Assembly: GCF_018457175.1 (NCBI RefSeq)
Contig: NZ_JAGFNU010000001.1
Span: forward strand, 248,001 to 312,000
Direction of reading: 5' to 3'
Length of the DNA stretch: 64,000 bases
From: Pseudohalocynthiibacter aestuariivivens
GTDB lineage: Bacteria; Pseudomonadota; Alphaproteobacteria; Rhodobacterales; Rhodobacteraceae
A program made the position numbers and the translations under genes. Below the pieces are notes generated by a model. It was given only the letters and a program-made list of their open reading frames with translations. It searched no databases and was not told the DNA's origin. Position 1 is the first letter of the stretch; every line of letters starts with the position of its first letter. Below are positions 43,297 through 52,148 of the stretch, piece after piece.

Positions 43297-43816
43297 TGCT
43301 CGCCTCCGGTTTTGGGTGACGGTAGACATGGACGAGGCCCATATGTGGGTTGTCGTAGCTTCCATCCAGTTTCGCGCCAAGCCGTTCCGCGAGCGCAATA
43401 GAGCGCGCGTTGTCGGGTACGATGTTGCTTGTGAGGGTCGGCCAGTTCAGCGTGCCGAACGTGTAGTCACGAACATGCGCCGCAGCTTCATAAGCAATTC
43501 CCTGACCTTCTGCGTTGGCCACCATGGCCCAGCCCAGTTCAGGCTCGCGCCAGCCTTCGGGGTTCCAAAGGCCAACAAGACCACAGAATGTACCGCTGGA
43601 TTTTTCCTCAACCGACCAATAGCCGTAGCCGCGCAATTGCCAGTGACCAATAGAAGACGCGAGCCAGCGCCAACTGTCTTCGCGGCCGAGCGGCCCTCCG
43701 AACCCAGCACAGCGCGCATCATCGGCATAAAACTCTGCCAACGGCTCAAAATCCTCGGCGCGATGTTCGCGCAGGATCAGGCGTTCTGTTTCAAGTGTGG
43801 GGACGGATATTTTCAT
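43286..43816 (-). CDS. GNAT family N-acetyltransferase (RimJ/RimL-like)
   Basis: A 176-residue acetyltransferase with the RimJ/RimL group pattern L-E-T-E-R-L-I-L-R-E-H-R near the N-terminus, W-S-V-E-E-K-S-S-G-T-F-C-G-L-V-G-L in the middle and N-A-R-S-I-A-L-A-E-R-L-G-A near the end. It may acetylate a protein N-terminus or small molecule. It overlaps the ffh end by four bases (ATGA) and the chorismate mutase start by 11, so it is translated in the same operon. Confidence 0.93.
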   Translation of the reverse strand: MKISVPTLETERLILREHRAEDFEPLAEFYADDARCAGFGGPLGREDSWRWLASSIGHWQLRGYGYWSVEEKSSGTFCGLVGLWNPEGWREPELGWAMVANAEGQGIAYEAAAHVRDYTFGTLNWPTLTSNIVPDNARSIALAERLGAKLDGSYDNPHMGLVHVYRHPKPEASNDR

Positions 43817-45318
43817 TTCTTTTTACCAAACCCTGACAAACCGGGGGGCAGAGGGCCGCCGCCAAGACCGGGAAGACCCCCCATTTTCTTAGCTGCGGCT
43901 TCCAGTGCTTTGGGGTCCATCGCAGATGGGTCCATATCGCCTGGCATTCCAGGCATCCCGCCGCCTTTGCCAAACATGCTGCCAAGCGCACCCTTCAGCA
44001 TGCCACGTTTGCCCATTTTGCCCATCTTCTTCATCATGTCAGCCATCTGGCGATGCATTTTCAGAAGCTTGTTCAAATCAGAAACCTCAAGGCCAGCGCC
44101 TTTCGCGATGCGTTTTTTGCGACTTGCCTGCAGGATCTGTGGATTGGCACGTTCTTTTTTAGTCATCGACTGGATGAGGGCGACCTGACGTTTCAGAACT
44201 TTGTCGTTAAAGCCGGCTTCTTCAACCTGCTTGGCCATTTTGCCCATGCCCGGCATCATACCCATGATGCCTTCCATGCCGCCCATTTTCATCATCTGCT
44301 CAAGCTGCGCTTTCAGGTCGTTCATGTTGAACAGACCTTTTTGGAAGCGCTTCATCATGCGCTCAGCTTGTTCGGCCTCAATGGTTTCCTGAGCTTTTTC
44401 AACAAGCGAAACGATATCGCCCATACCAAGGATACGGCCAGCAACACGTTCCGGGTGGAACTCTTCGATCGCGTCCAGCTTTTCGCCAAGACCAACGTAT
44501 TTGATTGGCTTGCCCGTGACAGCGCGCATGGAAAGCGCGGCACCACCACGTCCGTCACCGTCCATCCGGGTCAGGACAACACCGCTGATGCCGACTTTGC
44601 CGTCAAATTCTTCGGCAACATTTACCGCGTCCTGGCCAGTCAGACCATCGACGACAAGCAGGGTTTCGCGCGGGTTGGCGACATCGCGAACAGCCTGCAC
44701 CTCATCCATCAGCACCTGATCGATGTGCAAGCGGCCTGCGGTGTCGAGCATGTAGACGTCATAGCCCGCGAGCGTTGCCTGCTGTTTGGCGCGTTTTGCG
44801 ATATCAACGGCGGACTGACCCTTGATAATCGGCAGTGTATCCACGCCGATTTGTTTGCCAAGGATTGCAAGCTGTTCTTGTGCCGCCGGACGCTGCGTAT
44901 CGAGCGAGGCCATCAGAACCCGCTTACCGTTCTTTTCTGAAAGGCGTTTGGCGAGCTTTGCTGTGGTTGTCGTTTTACCAGAGCCCTGCAGGCCAACCAT
45001 CAGGATGGGCGCGGGCGGGTTGTCTACCTTCAGCTCACCCGGTTCGGTTTCATCACCTGCAAGGACATGCACAAGTTCGTCATGGACGATCTTTACGACC
45101 TGCTGGCCGGGCGTCACGGATTTGGTAACAGATTGTCCGGCGGCCTTTTCCTGTACCGCCTTAACAAAGTCACGAGTGACAGACAGCGAAACATCGGCTT
45201 CCAGCAGGGCAACGCGGACTTCACGCAATGCAGTTGAGACATCAGAATCGCTCAGGGCGCCTTGTTTGGTAAGGCGGTCAAAAACACCAGAGAGGCGTTC
45301 GGACAGATTTTCAAACAT
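43813..45318 (-). CDS. ffh: Signal recognition particle protein Ffh
   Basis: A 501-residue SRP54 GTPase. The N domain is followed by the G domain with G-L-Q-G-S-G-K-T-T-T, D-T-A-G-R and T-R-M-D-G-D, and then by the Met-rich M domain (M-M-K-M-G-G-M-E-G-I-M-G-M-M-P-G-M), which binds SRP RNA and signal sequences. The C-terminus is Gly/Pro/Met-rich. It directs nascent membrane proteins to FtsY. It is the first gene of the minus-strand translation cluster. Confidence 0.98.
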   Translation of the reverse strand: MFENLSERLSGVFDRLTKQGALSDSDVSTALREVRVALLEADVSLSVTRDFVKAVQEKAAGQSVTKSVTPGQQVVKIVHDELVHVLAGDETEPGELKVDNPPAPILMVGLQGSGKTTTTAKLAKRLSEKNGKRVLMASLDTQRPAAQEQLAILGKQIGVDTLPIIKGQSAVDIAKRAKQQATLAGYDVYMLDTAGRLHIDQVLMDEVQAVRDVANPRETLLVVDGLTGQDAVNVAEEFDGKVGISGVVLTRMDGDGRGGAALSMRAVTGKPIKYVGLGEKLDAIEEFHPERVAGRILGMGDIVSLVEKAQETIEAEQAERMMKRFQKGLFNMNDLKAQLEQMMKMGGMEGIMGMMPGMGKMAKQVEEAGFNDKVLKRQVALIQSMTKKERANPQILQASRKKRIAKGAGLEVSDLNKLLKMHRQMADMMKKMGKMGKRGMLKGALGSMFGKGGGMPGMPGDMDPSAMDPKALEAAAKKMGGLPGLGGGPLPPGLSGFGKKK

Positions 45319-45507
45319 CGCGACGGCTCCTTTGCCATTTCAAACCCACCCCTCCAGTTAAGAAGGGACGCTCCAATAACCAACGACACCAGTGGGCGCA
45401 ACGCGCTGACTGATGGCGATCCCTGCGCAATGCAAAGGGACCGGAAGCTTTAAAAGACTTCCGGAGTTCGAGGTCGTTTAGGCCCGAGACGGGAAAGAGT
45501 CAAGCCA

Positions 45508-45536
45508 ACAGGCCCTATCCGCGAGAATGGGCCTGT
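45508..45536. other. Stem-loop between ffh and azoR
   Basis: ACAGGCCC pairs with GGGCCTGT across a 13-base loop; on the plus strand a T5 run begins five bases later, while on the minus strand no T run follows. It could end azoR transcription or a short plus-strand RNA. A second hairpin, CCGGAAG/CTTCCGG, lies at 45441-45464. Confidence 0.4.
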
Positions 45537-45556
45537 CAGAATTTTTGCGGTGTGTT

Positions 45557-46138
45557 TTATGCGGCAAGTTTGCCGATCTCGGTCTTTGCAGCCACGATTG
45601 ACGCGTCGGCATTCTGAGCCAGCTCGGTCGCACCAACAAATTGCACATCTGTTATGCCCAAAAATCCCAGAACGAACTTAAGGTAAGGTGTGAAGTGGTC
45701 ATAGTCAGAGCCAATCGCGGTGCCGCCAGAGGCTAATGCGACGATAACACGTTTGTCTTTCAACAAACCTTCGGGGCTGTTTTCACCGTATTTAAAGGTG
45801 ACACCGACGCGGCTGATCTGGTCAATCCAGGCCTTTAGAGAAGAGGGAAGGCTGAAGTTGTAGACAGCCGAGCCGATGACGATGATGTCAGCGGCTTTTA
45901 TCTCTGCAACCAGTTCGTCAGAGAATGAAAGCGCTTCGGCTTGCTGTGCTGTACGGTTTTCGGGTGGGGTGAAGGTCGCACCGACCCAGGTTTCAGACAG
46001 GTGTGGAATACCTTCCGAAAGATCGCGGGTGATAACGGTGGCACCACCGAACCGGGCGACAATGCTGTCGGTGAGGGAACGGGAAACGGAATCTTCTGTG
46101 CGGGCAGAGGCGTCGATGCGTAGAATTGATTGTGACAT
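45557..46138 (-). CDS. azoR: FMN-dependent NADH-azoreductase
   Basis: A 193-residue flavodoxin-like quinone/azo reductase (AcpD/AzoR family). It begins with I-L-R-I-D-A-S-A-R, has I-G-S-A-V-Y-N-F-S-L-P-S-S-L-K-A-W-I-D near residue 95 and A-S-G-G-T-A at the FMN loop. It reduces quinones and azo compounds by two electrons, protecting against electrophiles. ATG 46138 has GAGGAA upstream. It is divergent from a LysR regulator, the probable controller. Confidence 0.94.
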   Translation of the reverse strand: MSQSILRIDASARTEDSVSRSLTDSIVARFGGATVITRDLSEGIPHLSETWVGATFTPPENRTAQQAEALSFSDELVAEIKAADIIVIGSAVYNFSLPSSLKAWIDQISRVGVTFKYGENSPEGLLKDKRVIVALASGGTAIGSDYDHFTPYLKFVLGFLGITDVQFVGATELAQNADASIVAAKTEIGKLAA

Positions 46139-46205
46139 TTGTGAATTCCTCATGTTGATAGACTGAAATTAAGTATTGCAAAAATGAACACAATGCTGAT
46201 ATTCG

Positions 46206-46218
46206 AACATAATATGTT
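46206..46218. promoter_or_regulatory. Palindromic operator between azoR and lysR
   Basis: AACATA-A-TATGTT is a perfect 6+6 inverted repeat in the 100-base divergent region, 21 bases before the LysR start. It is a plausible binding site for the adjacent LysR protein. Confidence 0.5.
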
Positions 46219-46239
46219 GGATATTGCACAGGTAGAGTA

Positions 46240-47121
46240 ATGGAAAACTGGGATGAGATACGAACTGCGTTTCAGGTTGCGCGCATGGGCACAGTTAGTG
46301 GCGCAGCCGACGTGCTTGGCGTGCATCATGCCACAGTTATCCGCCATATAGATCATTTGGAAAAGCAGCTGGGAACAAAACTGTTTCAGAGGCACGCGCG
46401 CGGATACACAGCGACCGAAGCGGGGCAGGATCTGTTGCAGGTTGCCCAGACGACCGCTGAACAGTTCACGCAGCTTGCCGGACGCATACGCGGCCAGGGA
46501 GAGTCAGTAACTGGTAACTTGCTGGTCACTTCGCTTGCGAATATGTCGCCCTTACTTGCACCCGTTCTGGTCGAGTTTCAGCAGGAGCATCCGGATGTGA
46601 AGGTGCACTATATGACAGGGGAGCGCGTGTTTCGCCTGGAATATGGCGAGGCACATGTCGCAATCCGCGCTGGTAAAACTCCGGATCAGCCAGACAATGT
46701 CGTGCAACCGCTGGTGACGCAATGCATCGCACTTTATGGCGCTAAATCCTACATTGATCGTTATGGTCTGCCCGACAGTGAAGAAAATCTTAAACTGCAC
46801 AGATTTGTTGCAGGGGAAGAACGTCAGAAACGCGCGCCCTTCTACAAATGGCTGGACGAGCATGTTCCGCCAGAGAATGTCGTCTTTCGCGCAGGGGATT
46901 TTCAAAGCATTGAACATGCTGTCTGCGCGGGCGGCGGCCTTGGGTTCCTGTCTGATTTCGCTGCGAGCCAGAACGATGATCTGATTCAGGTATTCCCTCC
47001 ACGTCCCGAATGGGTTTCACCGCTATGGATCGTGACCCATGTCGACCTGCATCGCACAATGAAGGTACAGGCATTTCTGACCTTCTTGAAAGCGAAGGCG
47101 AAAGAGTGGGGAACAATATGA
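46240..47121 (+). CDS. LysR family transcriptional regulator
   Basis: A 293-residue LysR-type protein. The N-terminal helix-turn-helix includes F-Q-V-A-R-M-G-T-V-S-G-A-A-D-V-L-G-V-H-H, a slightly unusual recognition region. The C-terminal effector domain has two alpha/beta lobes. It is divergent from azoR and shares a four-base overlap with the following EamA transporter gene, so it may regulate both. The effector may be a quinone or dye-like molecule if azoR is the target. Confidence 0.92.
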   Translation: MENWDEIRTAFQVARMGTVSGAADVLGVHHATVIRHIDHLEKQLGTKLFQRHARGYTATEAGQDLLQVAQTTAEQFTQLAGRIRGQGESVTGNLLVTSLANMSPLLAPVLVEFQQEHPDVKVHYMTGERVFRLEYGEAHVAIRAGKTPDQPDNVVQPLVTQCIALYGAKSYIDRYGLPDSEENLKLHRFVAGEERQKRAPFYKWLDEHVPPENVVFRAGDFQSIEHAVCAGGGLGFLSDFAASQNDDLIQVFPPRPEWVSPLWIVTHVDLHRTMKVQAFLTFLKAKAKEWGTI

Positions 47122-48038
47122 GCCCAACACAGGGCGCCCGGATCGATCGCAGCAAGCTAACATCAGAAATGCGCGGACATTTTGCGATGCTAAGCTTCTC
47201 AGCGTTGGTCGCGGGTTCTTTTAGCCTGGGTTCAATGGTTGCGAACGAAGTTGAACCAGCCGCGTTTAATGCGATCAGGTTTCTAATTGCGACAACGCTA
47301 ATGGGTTTCATTGCCGCAGCGACCGGTGGGCTTACCAGACAGGTTGCACGCGCTCCTTGGCGTTTTGTGATCCTGGGCGGCACGATGGCGTTTTATTTTG
47401 TTACCATGTTTGAAGGTTTGAAAACGGCACCGCCCGTTTCGGCGGCTGCTGTTTTTACACTTACACCCCTTATGGCAGCAGGCTTTGGGTATTTGATCCT
47501 TCGCCAGATAACGACAGTTCGCATGGCTGGGGCATTAATTCTGGGCGGAATTGGCGCGCTTTGGGTGATATTCAAGGCGGATCTCGCGGCGCTGTGGGCC
47601 TTTAACATCGGTGTTGGTGAGGCAATTTTCTTTTGGGGCTGCGTGGCGCATGCGTTTTACCCGTCAATCATGCGTCGGCTAAACCGGGGCGAGCCTGCTT
47701 TTGGGTTTACATTTGGAATGATGTTCGCGGCTTTCTGGGTGTTTGTAATCTATGGATGCAATGACATCCTGGAAACTGACTGGTTGGCATTGCCGACAAT
47801 TGTCTGGACAACGATTGTGTATACGGCCGTTTTTGCAAGTGCCGGATCTTTTGCGTTGCTGCAATACGCGAGCCTGCGCCTGCCATCTGCTAAAGTCATG
47901 GCGTATACATATCTGGTGCCAAGCTGGGTTATCCTTTGGGAATTAGCGCTGGGCAACGGTGCGCCACGGGGCCTGGTGCTAGCCGGTGTTGCACTAACCG
48001 TTGTTGCTTTGCTTATGCTATTAAAGGACGAACACTGA
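47118..48038 (+). CDS. DMT superfamily EamA transporter
   Basis: A 306-residue membrane protein with about ten helices in two EamA repeats. Features are N-A-I-R-F-L-I-A-T in repeat one and Y-T-Y-L-V-P-S-W-V-I in repeat two. Such proteins usually export metabolites or amino acids. ATG 47118 overlaps the LysR stop (ATGA), and the longer frame from 47010 is a shadow. The substrate is unknown. Confidence 0.92.
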   Translation: MSPTQGARIDRSKLTSEMRGHFAMLSFSALVAGSFSLGSMVANEVEPAAFNAIRFLIATTLMGFIAAATGGLTRQVARAPWRFVILGGTMAFYFVTMFEGLKTAPPVSAAAVFTLTPLMAAGFGYLILRQITTVRMAGALILGGIGALWVIFKADLAALWAFNIGVGEAIFFWGCVAHAFYPSIMRRLNRGEPAFGFTFGMMFAAFWVFVIYGCNDILETDWLALPTIVWTTIVYTAVFASAGSFALLQYASLRLPSAKVMAYTYLVPSWVILWELALGNGAPRGLVLAGVALTVVALLMLLKDEH

Positions 48039-48061
48039 GTGGCGTGTTTTTTGCGTCTGGC

Positions 48062-48394
48062 TCAGGCGGTGTCATTATCCAGTTCGCGCTCTAAGAACCG
48101 CTCAAACGCATCAAGATTCACGGCTTCGAACTGACCAAAGCTTTGCATCCAGATAGAGGCATCCCTTAAAGCGTCGGGTTCCAGCTTGCACCATTTTACG
48201 CGCCCACGCTTTTCCTGGCTGATCAATCCCGACCGCGTAAGAATTGTCAGATGCTTTGAAATTGCCGCAAGTGACATTTCGAAAGGCTCTGCCACGTCAG
48301 TGACTGCCATGTCGTCTTCCAGCAACATCGTCAGAATATGGCGGCGCGTGGAGTCAGAAAGCGCTGAAAAAACAATATCAAGTTTGGTGTTCAT
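48062..48394 (-). CDS. ArsR family transcriptional regulator
   Basis: A 110-residue winged-helix repressor with S-D-S-T-R-R-H-I-L-T-M-L and F-E-M-S-L-A-A-I-S-K-H-L-T-I-L as the recognition helix. No Cys pair typical of metal sensing is present, so it belongs to the non-metal group, often paired with SRPBCC (AHSA1) proteins; none is adjacent. Convergent with the EamA gene and facing away from the ATP synthase cluster. Confidence 0.93.
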   Translation of the reverse strand: MNTKLDIVFSALSDSTRRHILTMLLEDDMAVTDVAEPFEMSLAAISKHLTILTRSGLISQEKRGRVKWCKLEPDALRDASIWMQSFGQFEAVNLDAFERFLERELDNDTA

Positions 48395-48623
48395 AGGTCT
48401 GAGGTAAATCGGGTATTCAGCAATTGGTCAACCATTTGGTTGAATATGGGCTGGCGGGGTGAGGTGACGCATCTACCCTGCAAAGCGTAGTGAACACTTT
48501 GTCGTGGCGAAAATTAAATATAGCTGTTTCAAATACTTAACTCTAAATTTCATGTTGTCGATGTTGCTTGACTCATGCGGCTCCGCTTTCTAGTTTGCGA
48601 CGACTGACTGAGAGGCCGATTTT

Positions 48624-48962
48624 ATGCCTGATGCACCCGACCCCGAGCGCCTGAAAACGCTTGAAGACCGGATCGAAGGCGCGCGAAAAGCGCAGGAACC
48701 AGCCCCTCGGAAGGAAGAGCATTATTCTCAGGCACAACATGCCTGGCGAATGGTGATCGAACTGGTCGCGGGTATTGCGATTGGTTTTGGCATCGGGATC
48801 GGGTTGGACACGCTGTTTGGGACCAAACCAATCTTTATGGTGCTTTTTATTTTGCTGGGTTTCGTGGCCGGCGTGAGGACAATGCTTCGCACCGCCAAGG
48901 AGATCCAAGAGGAACATGTGGCTGAGCAACAAAATGCAGCCACACGAGACAAGAGGGACTAG
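48624..48962 (+). CDS. atpI: ATP synthase protein I
   Basis: A 112-residue membrane protein with a charged N-terminal 35 residues, then two helices ([17 protein letters not shown] and [13 protein letters not shown]). AtpI assists assembly of the c-ring. It heads the F0 cluster, ending two bases before atpB. Confidence 0.95.
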   Translation: MPDAPDPERLKTLEDRIEGARKAQEPAPRKEEHYSQAQHAWRMVIELVAGIAIGFGIGIGLDTLFGTKPIFMVLFILLGFVAGVRTMLRTAKEIQEEHVAEQQNAATRDKRD

Positions 48963-48964
48963 AC

Positions 48965-49720
48965 GTGTCAGCAGAAGCAGAGGCAGAAACCGGCGGTTTG
49001 GTATTTCACCCGATGGATCAGTTCGTTGTTCAGCCTCTTTTTGGCGACGGACCGGTCATGTGGTACACCCCGACGAACGTGACACTTTGGATGGCTTTGA
49101 CCGTTCTTTCGATCGTTTTGTTGCTGGTCGTTGGAACACGTCGTCGTGCCATTGTGCCAACGCGCACACAATCAGTCGGCGAAATGGCCTATGGTTTTGT
49201 CTACAAGATGGTTGAAGATGTGGCTGGCAAAGATGGCCTGCGCTATTTCCCATATATCATGACACTGTTCATGTTTATCGTGTTTGCGAACTTCCTTGGC
49301 CTCTTGCCGATGAGCTTTACGACAACGTCACACATCGCTGTTACTGCGGTTCTGGCGATTGCCGTGTTCCTGACAGTTACCATTCTGGGCTTTGTTAAGC
49401 ACGGATTTGGGTTTCTAAACATTTTCTGGATCTCTCAGGCACCGTTGGTGCTTCGCCCAATTCTGGCGCTGATCGAGATCATTTCCTACTTTGTGCGCCC
49501 TGTTAGCCACTCTATTCGTCTTGCAGGGAACATGATGGCTGGTCACGCGGTGATCAAAGTATTCGCAGGCTTTGCGGCGATTCTTGCGATCTCTCCATTC
49601 TCTATCCTGGCGATTACTGCGATTTACGCACTTGAGACCCTGGTGTCCTTTATCCAGGCCTATGTTTTTGCAATTCTGACCTGCGTGTATCTGAAAGATG
49701 CGCTGCATCCTCATCACTAA
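48965..49720 (+). CDS. atpB: F0F1 ATP synthase subunit a
   Basis: A 251-residue membrane subunit with five to six helices. The essential Arg lies in [13 protein letters not shown], and [20 protein letters not shown] is the conserved fourth-helix region. It forms the proton half-channels next to the c-ring. The frame begins with GTG 48965, directly after atpI; an internal ATG at 49013 is an alternative. Confidence 0.97.
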   Translation: MSAEAEAETGGLVFHPMDQFVVQPLFGDGPVMWYTPTNVTLWMALTVLSIVLLLVVGTRRRAIVPTRTQSVGEMAYGFVYKMVEDVAGKDGLRYFPYIMTLFMFIVFANFLGLLPMSFTTTSHIAVTAVLAIAVFLTVTILGFVKHGFGFLNIFWISQAPLVLRPILALIEIISYFVRPVSHSIRLAGNMMAGHAVIKVFAGFAAILAISPFSILAITAIYALETLVSFIQAYVFAILTCVYLKDALHPHH

Positions 49721-49776
49721 GGTCTTGTGAATAATCACGAATTCTAATGCCAATTCCAACGTAAGGAGTAACGACT

Positions 49777-50013
49777 ATGGAAGGCGATATCGTACAAATG
49801 GGTGCCTATGTGGGTGCAGGTCTTGCATGTACCGGCATGGGTGGTGCAGCTGTCGGCGTGGGTCACGTTGTTGGTAACTTCCTGTCGGGTGCCCTGCGCA
49901 ACCCGTCTGCAGCGGCTGGTCAAACCGCAACAATGTTTATCGGCATCGCGTTCGCAGAAGCACTGGGGATCTTCTCGTTCCTCGTCGCTCTTCTGCTTAT
50001 GTTCGCCGTTTGA
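49777..50013 (+). CDS. atpE: F0F1 ATP synthase subunit c
   Basis: A 78-residue hairpin of two helices. The first is Gly-rich ([18 protein letters not shown]), the loop has R-N-P-S-A, and the proton-carrying Glu is in [11 protein letters not shown]. The E-A-L-G motif and lack of Na+-binding residues indicate a proton-type ring. AAGGAG precedes the ATG. Confidence 0.98.
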   Translation: MEGDIVQMGAYVGAGLACTGMGGAAVGVGHVVGNFLSGALRNPSAAAGQTATMFIGIAFAEALGIFSFLVALLLMFAV

Positions 50014-50088
50014 TCTTCCGGACCATCCTTACGGCCGGGGGGGCGCATGTTGCCCGCCCGGTGTAATCTAAGGTCTTAGGAGGACGAC

Positions 50089-50652
50089 ATGGCTACAGAG
50101 GTTGAAGAAACCGCAGGTCACGCTGCCGAATCTGCAGGACATGCTGCAGAGGCTGTTGGCATGCCGCAGCTTGATTTCAGCACGTTTTCGAACCAGATTT
50201 TCTGGCTCGTCCTGACGCTGCTGGCCATTTATTTCATTCTGTCGCGTATTGCGCTGCCTCGTATTGCTTCGGTTCTGGCTGAACGCCAGGGCACGATTAC
50301 AAATGACATCGCTGCAGCCGAAGAGCTAAAGCTGAAAGCTGTGGAAGCGGAAGATGCTTATAACAAAGCACTCGCAGAAGCTCGCGCAGAAGCAAACCGT
50401 ATCATTGCTGAAACAAAAGCCGAGATTCAGGTTGATCTGGACAAGGCAATTGCAAAGGCAGATGCAGAGATCGGCGTAAAAACTGCAGAAGCAGAAAAAG
50501 CAATTTCTGCTATTCGCGAAAGCGCTGCGGATAACGTCAAGGAAGTTGCAAAAGAAGCTGCGAAGGAAATCGTTGCAGTTTTGGGTGGTTCTGCTGACGC
50601 GCGCTCGATCACCTCAGCGGTTACCGCACGTTTGAAAGGGGCTTCAAGATGA
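50089..50652 (+). CDS. atpF': F0F1 ATP synthase subunit b'
   Basis: A 187-residue peripheral stalk subunit. An acidic, His-containing N-terminus precedes the membrane helix ([15 protein letters not shown]) at about residues 37-57. A long Ala/Glu/Lys-rich coiled coil follows. It is one of the two b-type subunits found in photosynthetic and related alphaproteobacteria. Its end overlaps the next b gene by four bases (ATGA). Confidence 0.95.
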   Translation: MATEVEETAGHAAESAGHAAEAVGMPQLDFSTFSNQIFWLVLTLLAIYFILSRIALPRIASVLAERQGTITNDIAAAEELKLKAVEAEDAYNKALAEARAEANRIIAETKAEIQVDLDKAIAKADAEIGVKTAEAEKAISAIRESAADNVKEVAKEAAKEIVAVLGGSADARSITSAVTARLKGASR

Positions 50653-51203
50653 AAAAGCTGATTTTCCTTTTTACCGCTGCGGCAAGTCCGGCCTTTGCTG
50701 CGTCGGGTTCGTTTTTCTCGCTTGGAAACACTAACTTTGTTGTGTCGATCGCGTTCCTGCTTTTTATCGGAGTTTTGATTTACTTCAAAGTTCCGGGGAT
50801 TGTCAGTGGGCACCTCGACAAACGTGCTGACGGAATAAAATCAGATTTGGATGAGGCCCGTGCTCTTCGTGAAGAAGCGCAAACTATCCTCGCATCTTAC
50901 GAGCGCAAGCAAGAAGAAGTGAAGGATCAGGCGCAACGCATCATCGAAGCCGCCAAGGTTGAGGCTGCGACCGCTGCAGAGATTGCAAAAGAAGATTTGA
51001 AGGCAAGTATTGCGCGCAGGCTAGCGGCTGCTGAAGATCAGATTGTTTCTGCACAGTCGTCTGCGGTTAAAGCAGTTCGCGATCGCGCGGTTGTGGTGGC
51101 TGTCGCTGCTGCCGGTGATGTGATTGCCAAGCAAATGAGCGCTGCCGAAGGCAACAAGCTGATCGAAGCGGCAATAGCGGACGTGGACGCGAAACTACAC
51201 TAG
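50649..51203 (+). CDS. atpF: F0F1 ATP synthase subunit b
   Basis: A 184-residue stalk subunit. It has an N-terminal signal-like hydrophobic stretch ([12 protein letters not shown]), a second membrane helix with [14 protein letters not shown], and then a coiled coil with [13 protein letters not shown]. It pairs with b' as a heterodimer. It is the last F0 gene here; F1 genes must lie elsewhere. Confidence 0.95.
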   Translation: MKKLIFLFTAAASPAFAASGSFFSLGNTNFVVSIAFLLFIGVLIYFKVPGIVSGHLDKRADGIKSDLDEARALREEAQTILASYERKQEEVKDQAQRIIEAAKVEAATAAEIAKEDLKASIARRLAAAEDQIVSAQSSAVKAVRDRAVVVAVAAAGDVIAKQMSAAEGNKLIEAAIADVDAKLH

Positions 51204-51230
51204 CTGCCACTGCACTTAAAAGAAGCTAGA

Positions 51231-51258
51231 AACCCGGCCTTCGCGGTCGGGTTTTCCT
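51231..51258 (+). terminator. Rho-independent terminator of the F0 operon
   Basis: AACCCGGCC pairs with GGTCGGGTT around a five-base loop, followed by a T-rich tail (TTCCTTT), 28 bases past atpF. Confidence 0.88.
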
Positions 51259-51274
51259 TTACGCAGGCGCGCTT

Positions 51275-52042
51275 CTAACGTGCCTGCTCGTGCGCTAGCC
51301 GTTGTTGCGCAATCGCCTCGTTTTGATCTGTCTTTTGCTGATCCGACATGCATTGCTCAACATAATTGAGATGCTCTTCTACTGCGACACGGGCACCCGC
51401 AGCATCACGCGCCTGCAACGCCTTGTTAATTGCGCGGTGCTGATTCAATAGCGTGTCACGGGTTGTGCGTTGTTTAAACATGACCTGACGATTGTAAAAA
51501 ACACCTTCGCGCAAAAGCTCAAACATGGATCGCATCATGTGAAGCATGACAACGTTGTGGCTTGCCTCGATAATGGCGAGGTGGAACTCCGCATCAAGTT
51601 TTGCTTCTTCCGTCGGATTACGCTTGGTGTGAGCCGCTTCCATTTTCTTAAAAACCGTATCGACGACCAAGAGATCAGTATCCGAGCCAAGCCGCGCAGC
51701 ACGTTCTGCAGCGAGTCCCTCCATATCGCGCCGAAAATCAATGTAGTCAAAGAGGGCTTCATCATGGCTTGCAAAAAGGGCGACCAGGGCAGGGGAAAAA
51801 GCAGACCCAAGGACATTGGCCACATAGATACCAGCGCTAGCCTTGCTGTTCAGAAGTCCGCGATCTTGCAGATCAGCCACTGCTTCACGCAGGCTGGGGC
51901 GTGACACGCCAAGCTTTTCGGAAAGTTCACGTTCGCTTGGCAGTCGTTCGCCGGGGCGCAATATCCCGCGCAGGATCAAGAGCTCGATCTGGCGTACGAC
52001 AGAGCTGGATAGTTTTTCGGATTGAACTTTTTGAAATGGCAT
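51275..52042 (-). CDS. GntR/FadR family transcriptional regulator
   Basis: A 255-residue regulator. The winged helix contains L-R-P-G-E-R-L-P-S-E-R-E-L-S-E-K-L-G-V-S-R-P-S-L-R-E-A. The C-terminal FCD domain has metal-binding His candidates in A-E-F-H-L-A-I, A-S-H-N-V-V and V-E-E-H-L-N-Y-V. Relatives control pyruvate, lactate or glycolate genes. The target is not adjacent; it is convergent with atpF and follows the OmpA-like gene on the same strand. Confidence 0.93.
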   Translation of the reverse strand: MPFQKVQSEKLSSSVVRQIELLILRGILRPGERLPSERELSEKLGVSRPSLREAVADLQDRGLLNSKASAGIYVANVLGSAFSPALVALFASHDEALFDYIDFRRDMEGLAAERAARLGSDTDLLVVDTVFKKMEAAHTKRNPTEEAKLDAEFHLAIIEASHNVVMLHMMRSMFELLREGVFYNRQVMFKQRTTRDTLLNQHRAINKALQARDAAGARVAVEEHLNYVEQCMSDQQKTDQNEAIAQQRLAHEQAR

Positions 52043-52097
52043 TGCGGACCCCTTGAAAGTGGTAAGATCATATGACCAGCAACGGAAGACGACAATG

Positions 52098-52129
52098 AAA
52101 AAGGCCGATCCTTTTAGGAATCGGCCTTT
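52098..52129 (-). terminator. Terminator of the OmpA-like gene
   Basis: AAAGGCCGAT and ATCGGCCTTT form a perfect 10-bp stem with a 10-base loop. On the minus strand it is followed by further T, just past the OmpA-like stop. Confidence 0.88.
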
Positions 52130-52148
52130 CGAATTGGTTTAACAATGA

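Noticed and set aside
45361-45556. SRP RNA (4.5S) gene next to ffh
   Set aside because: The hairpin contains CCGGAAG, but the conserved SRP loop sequence and the flanking asymmetric stem are absent.
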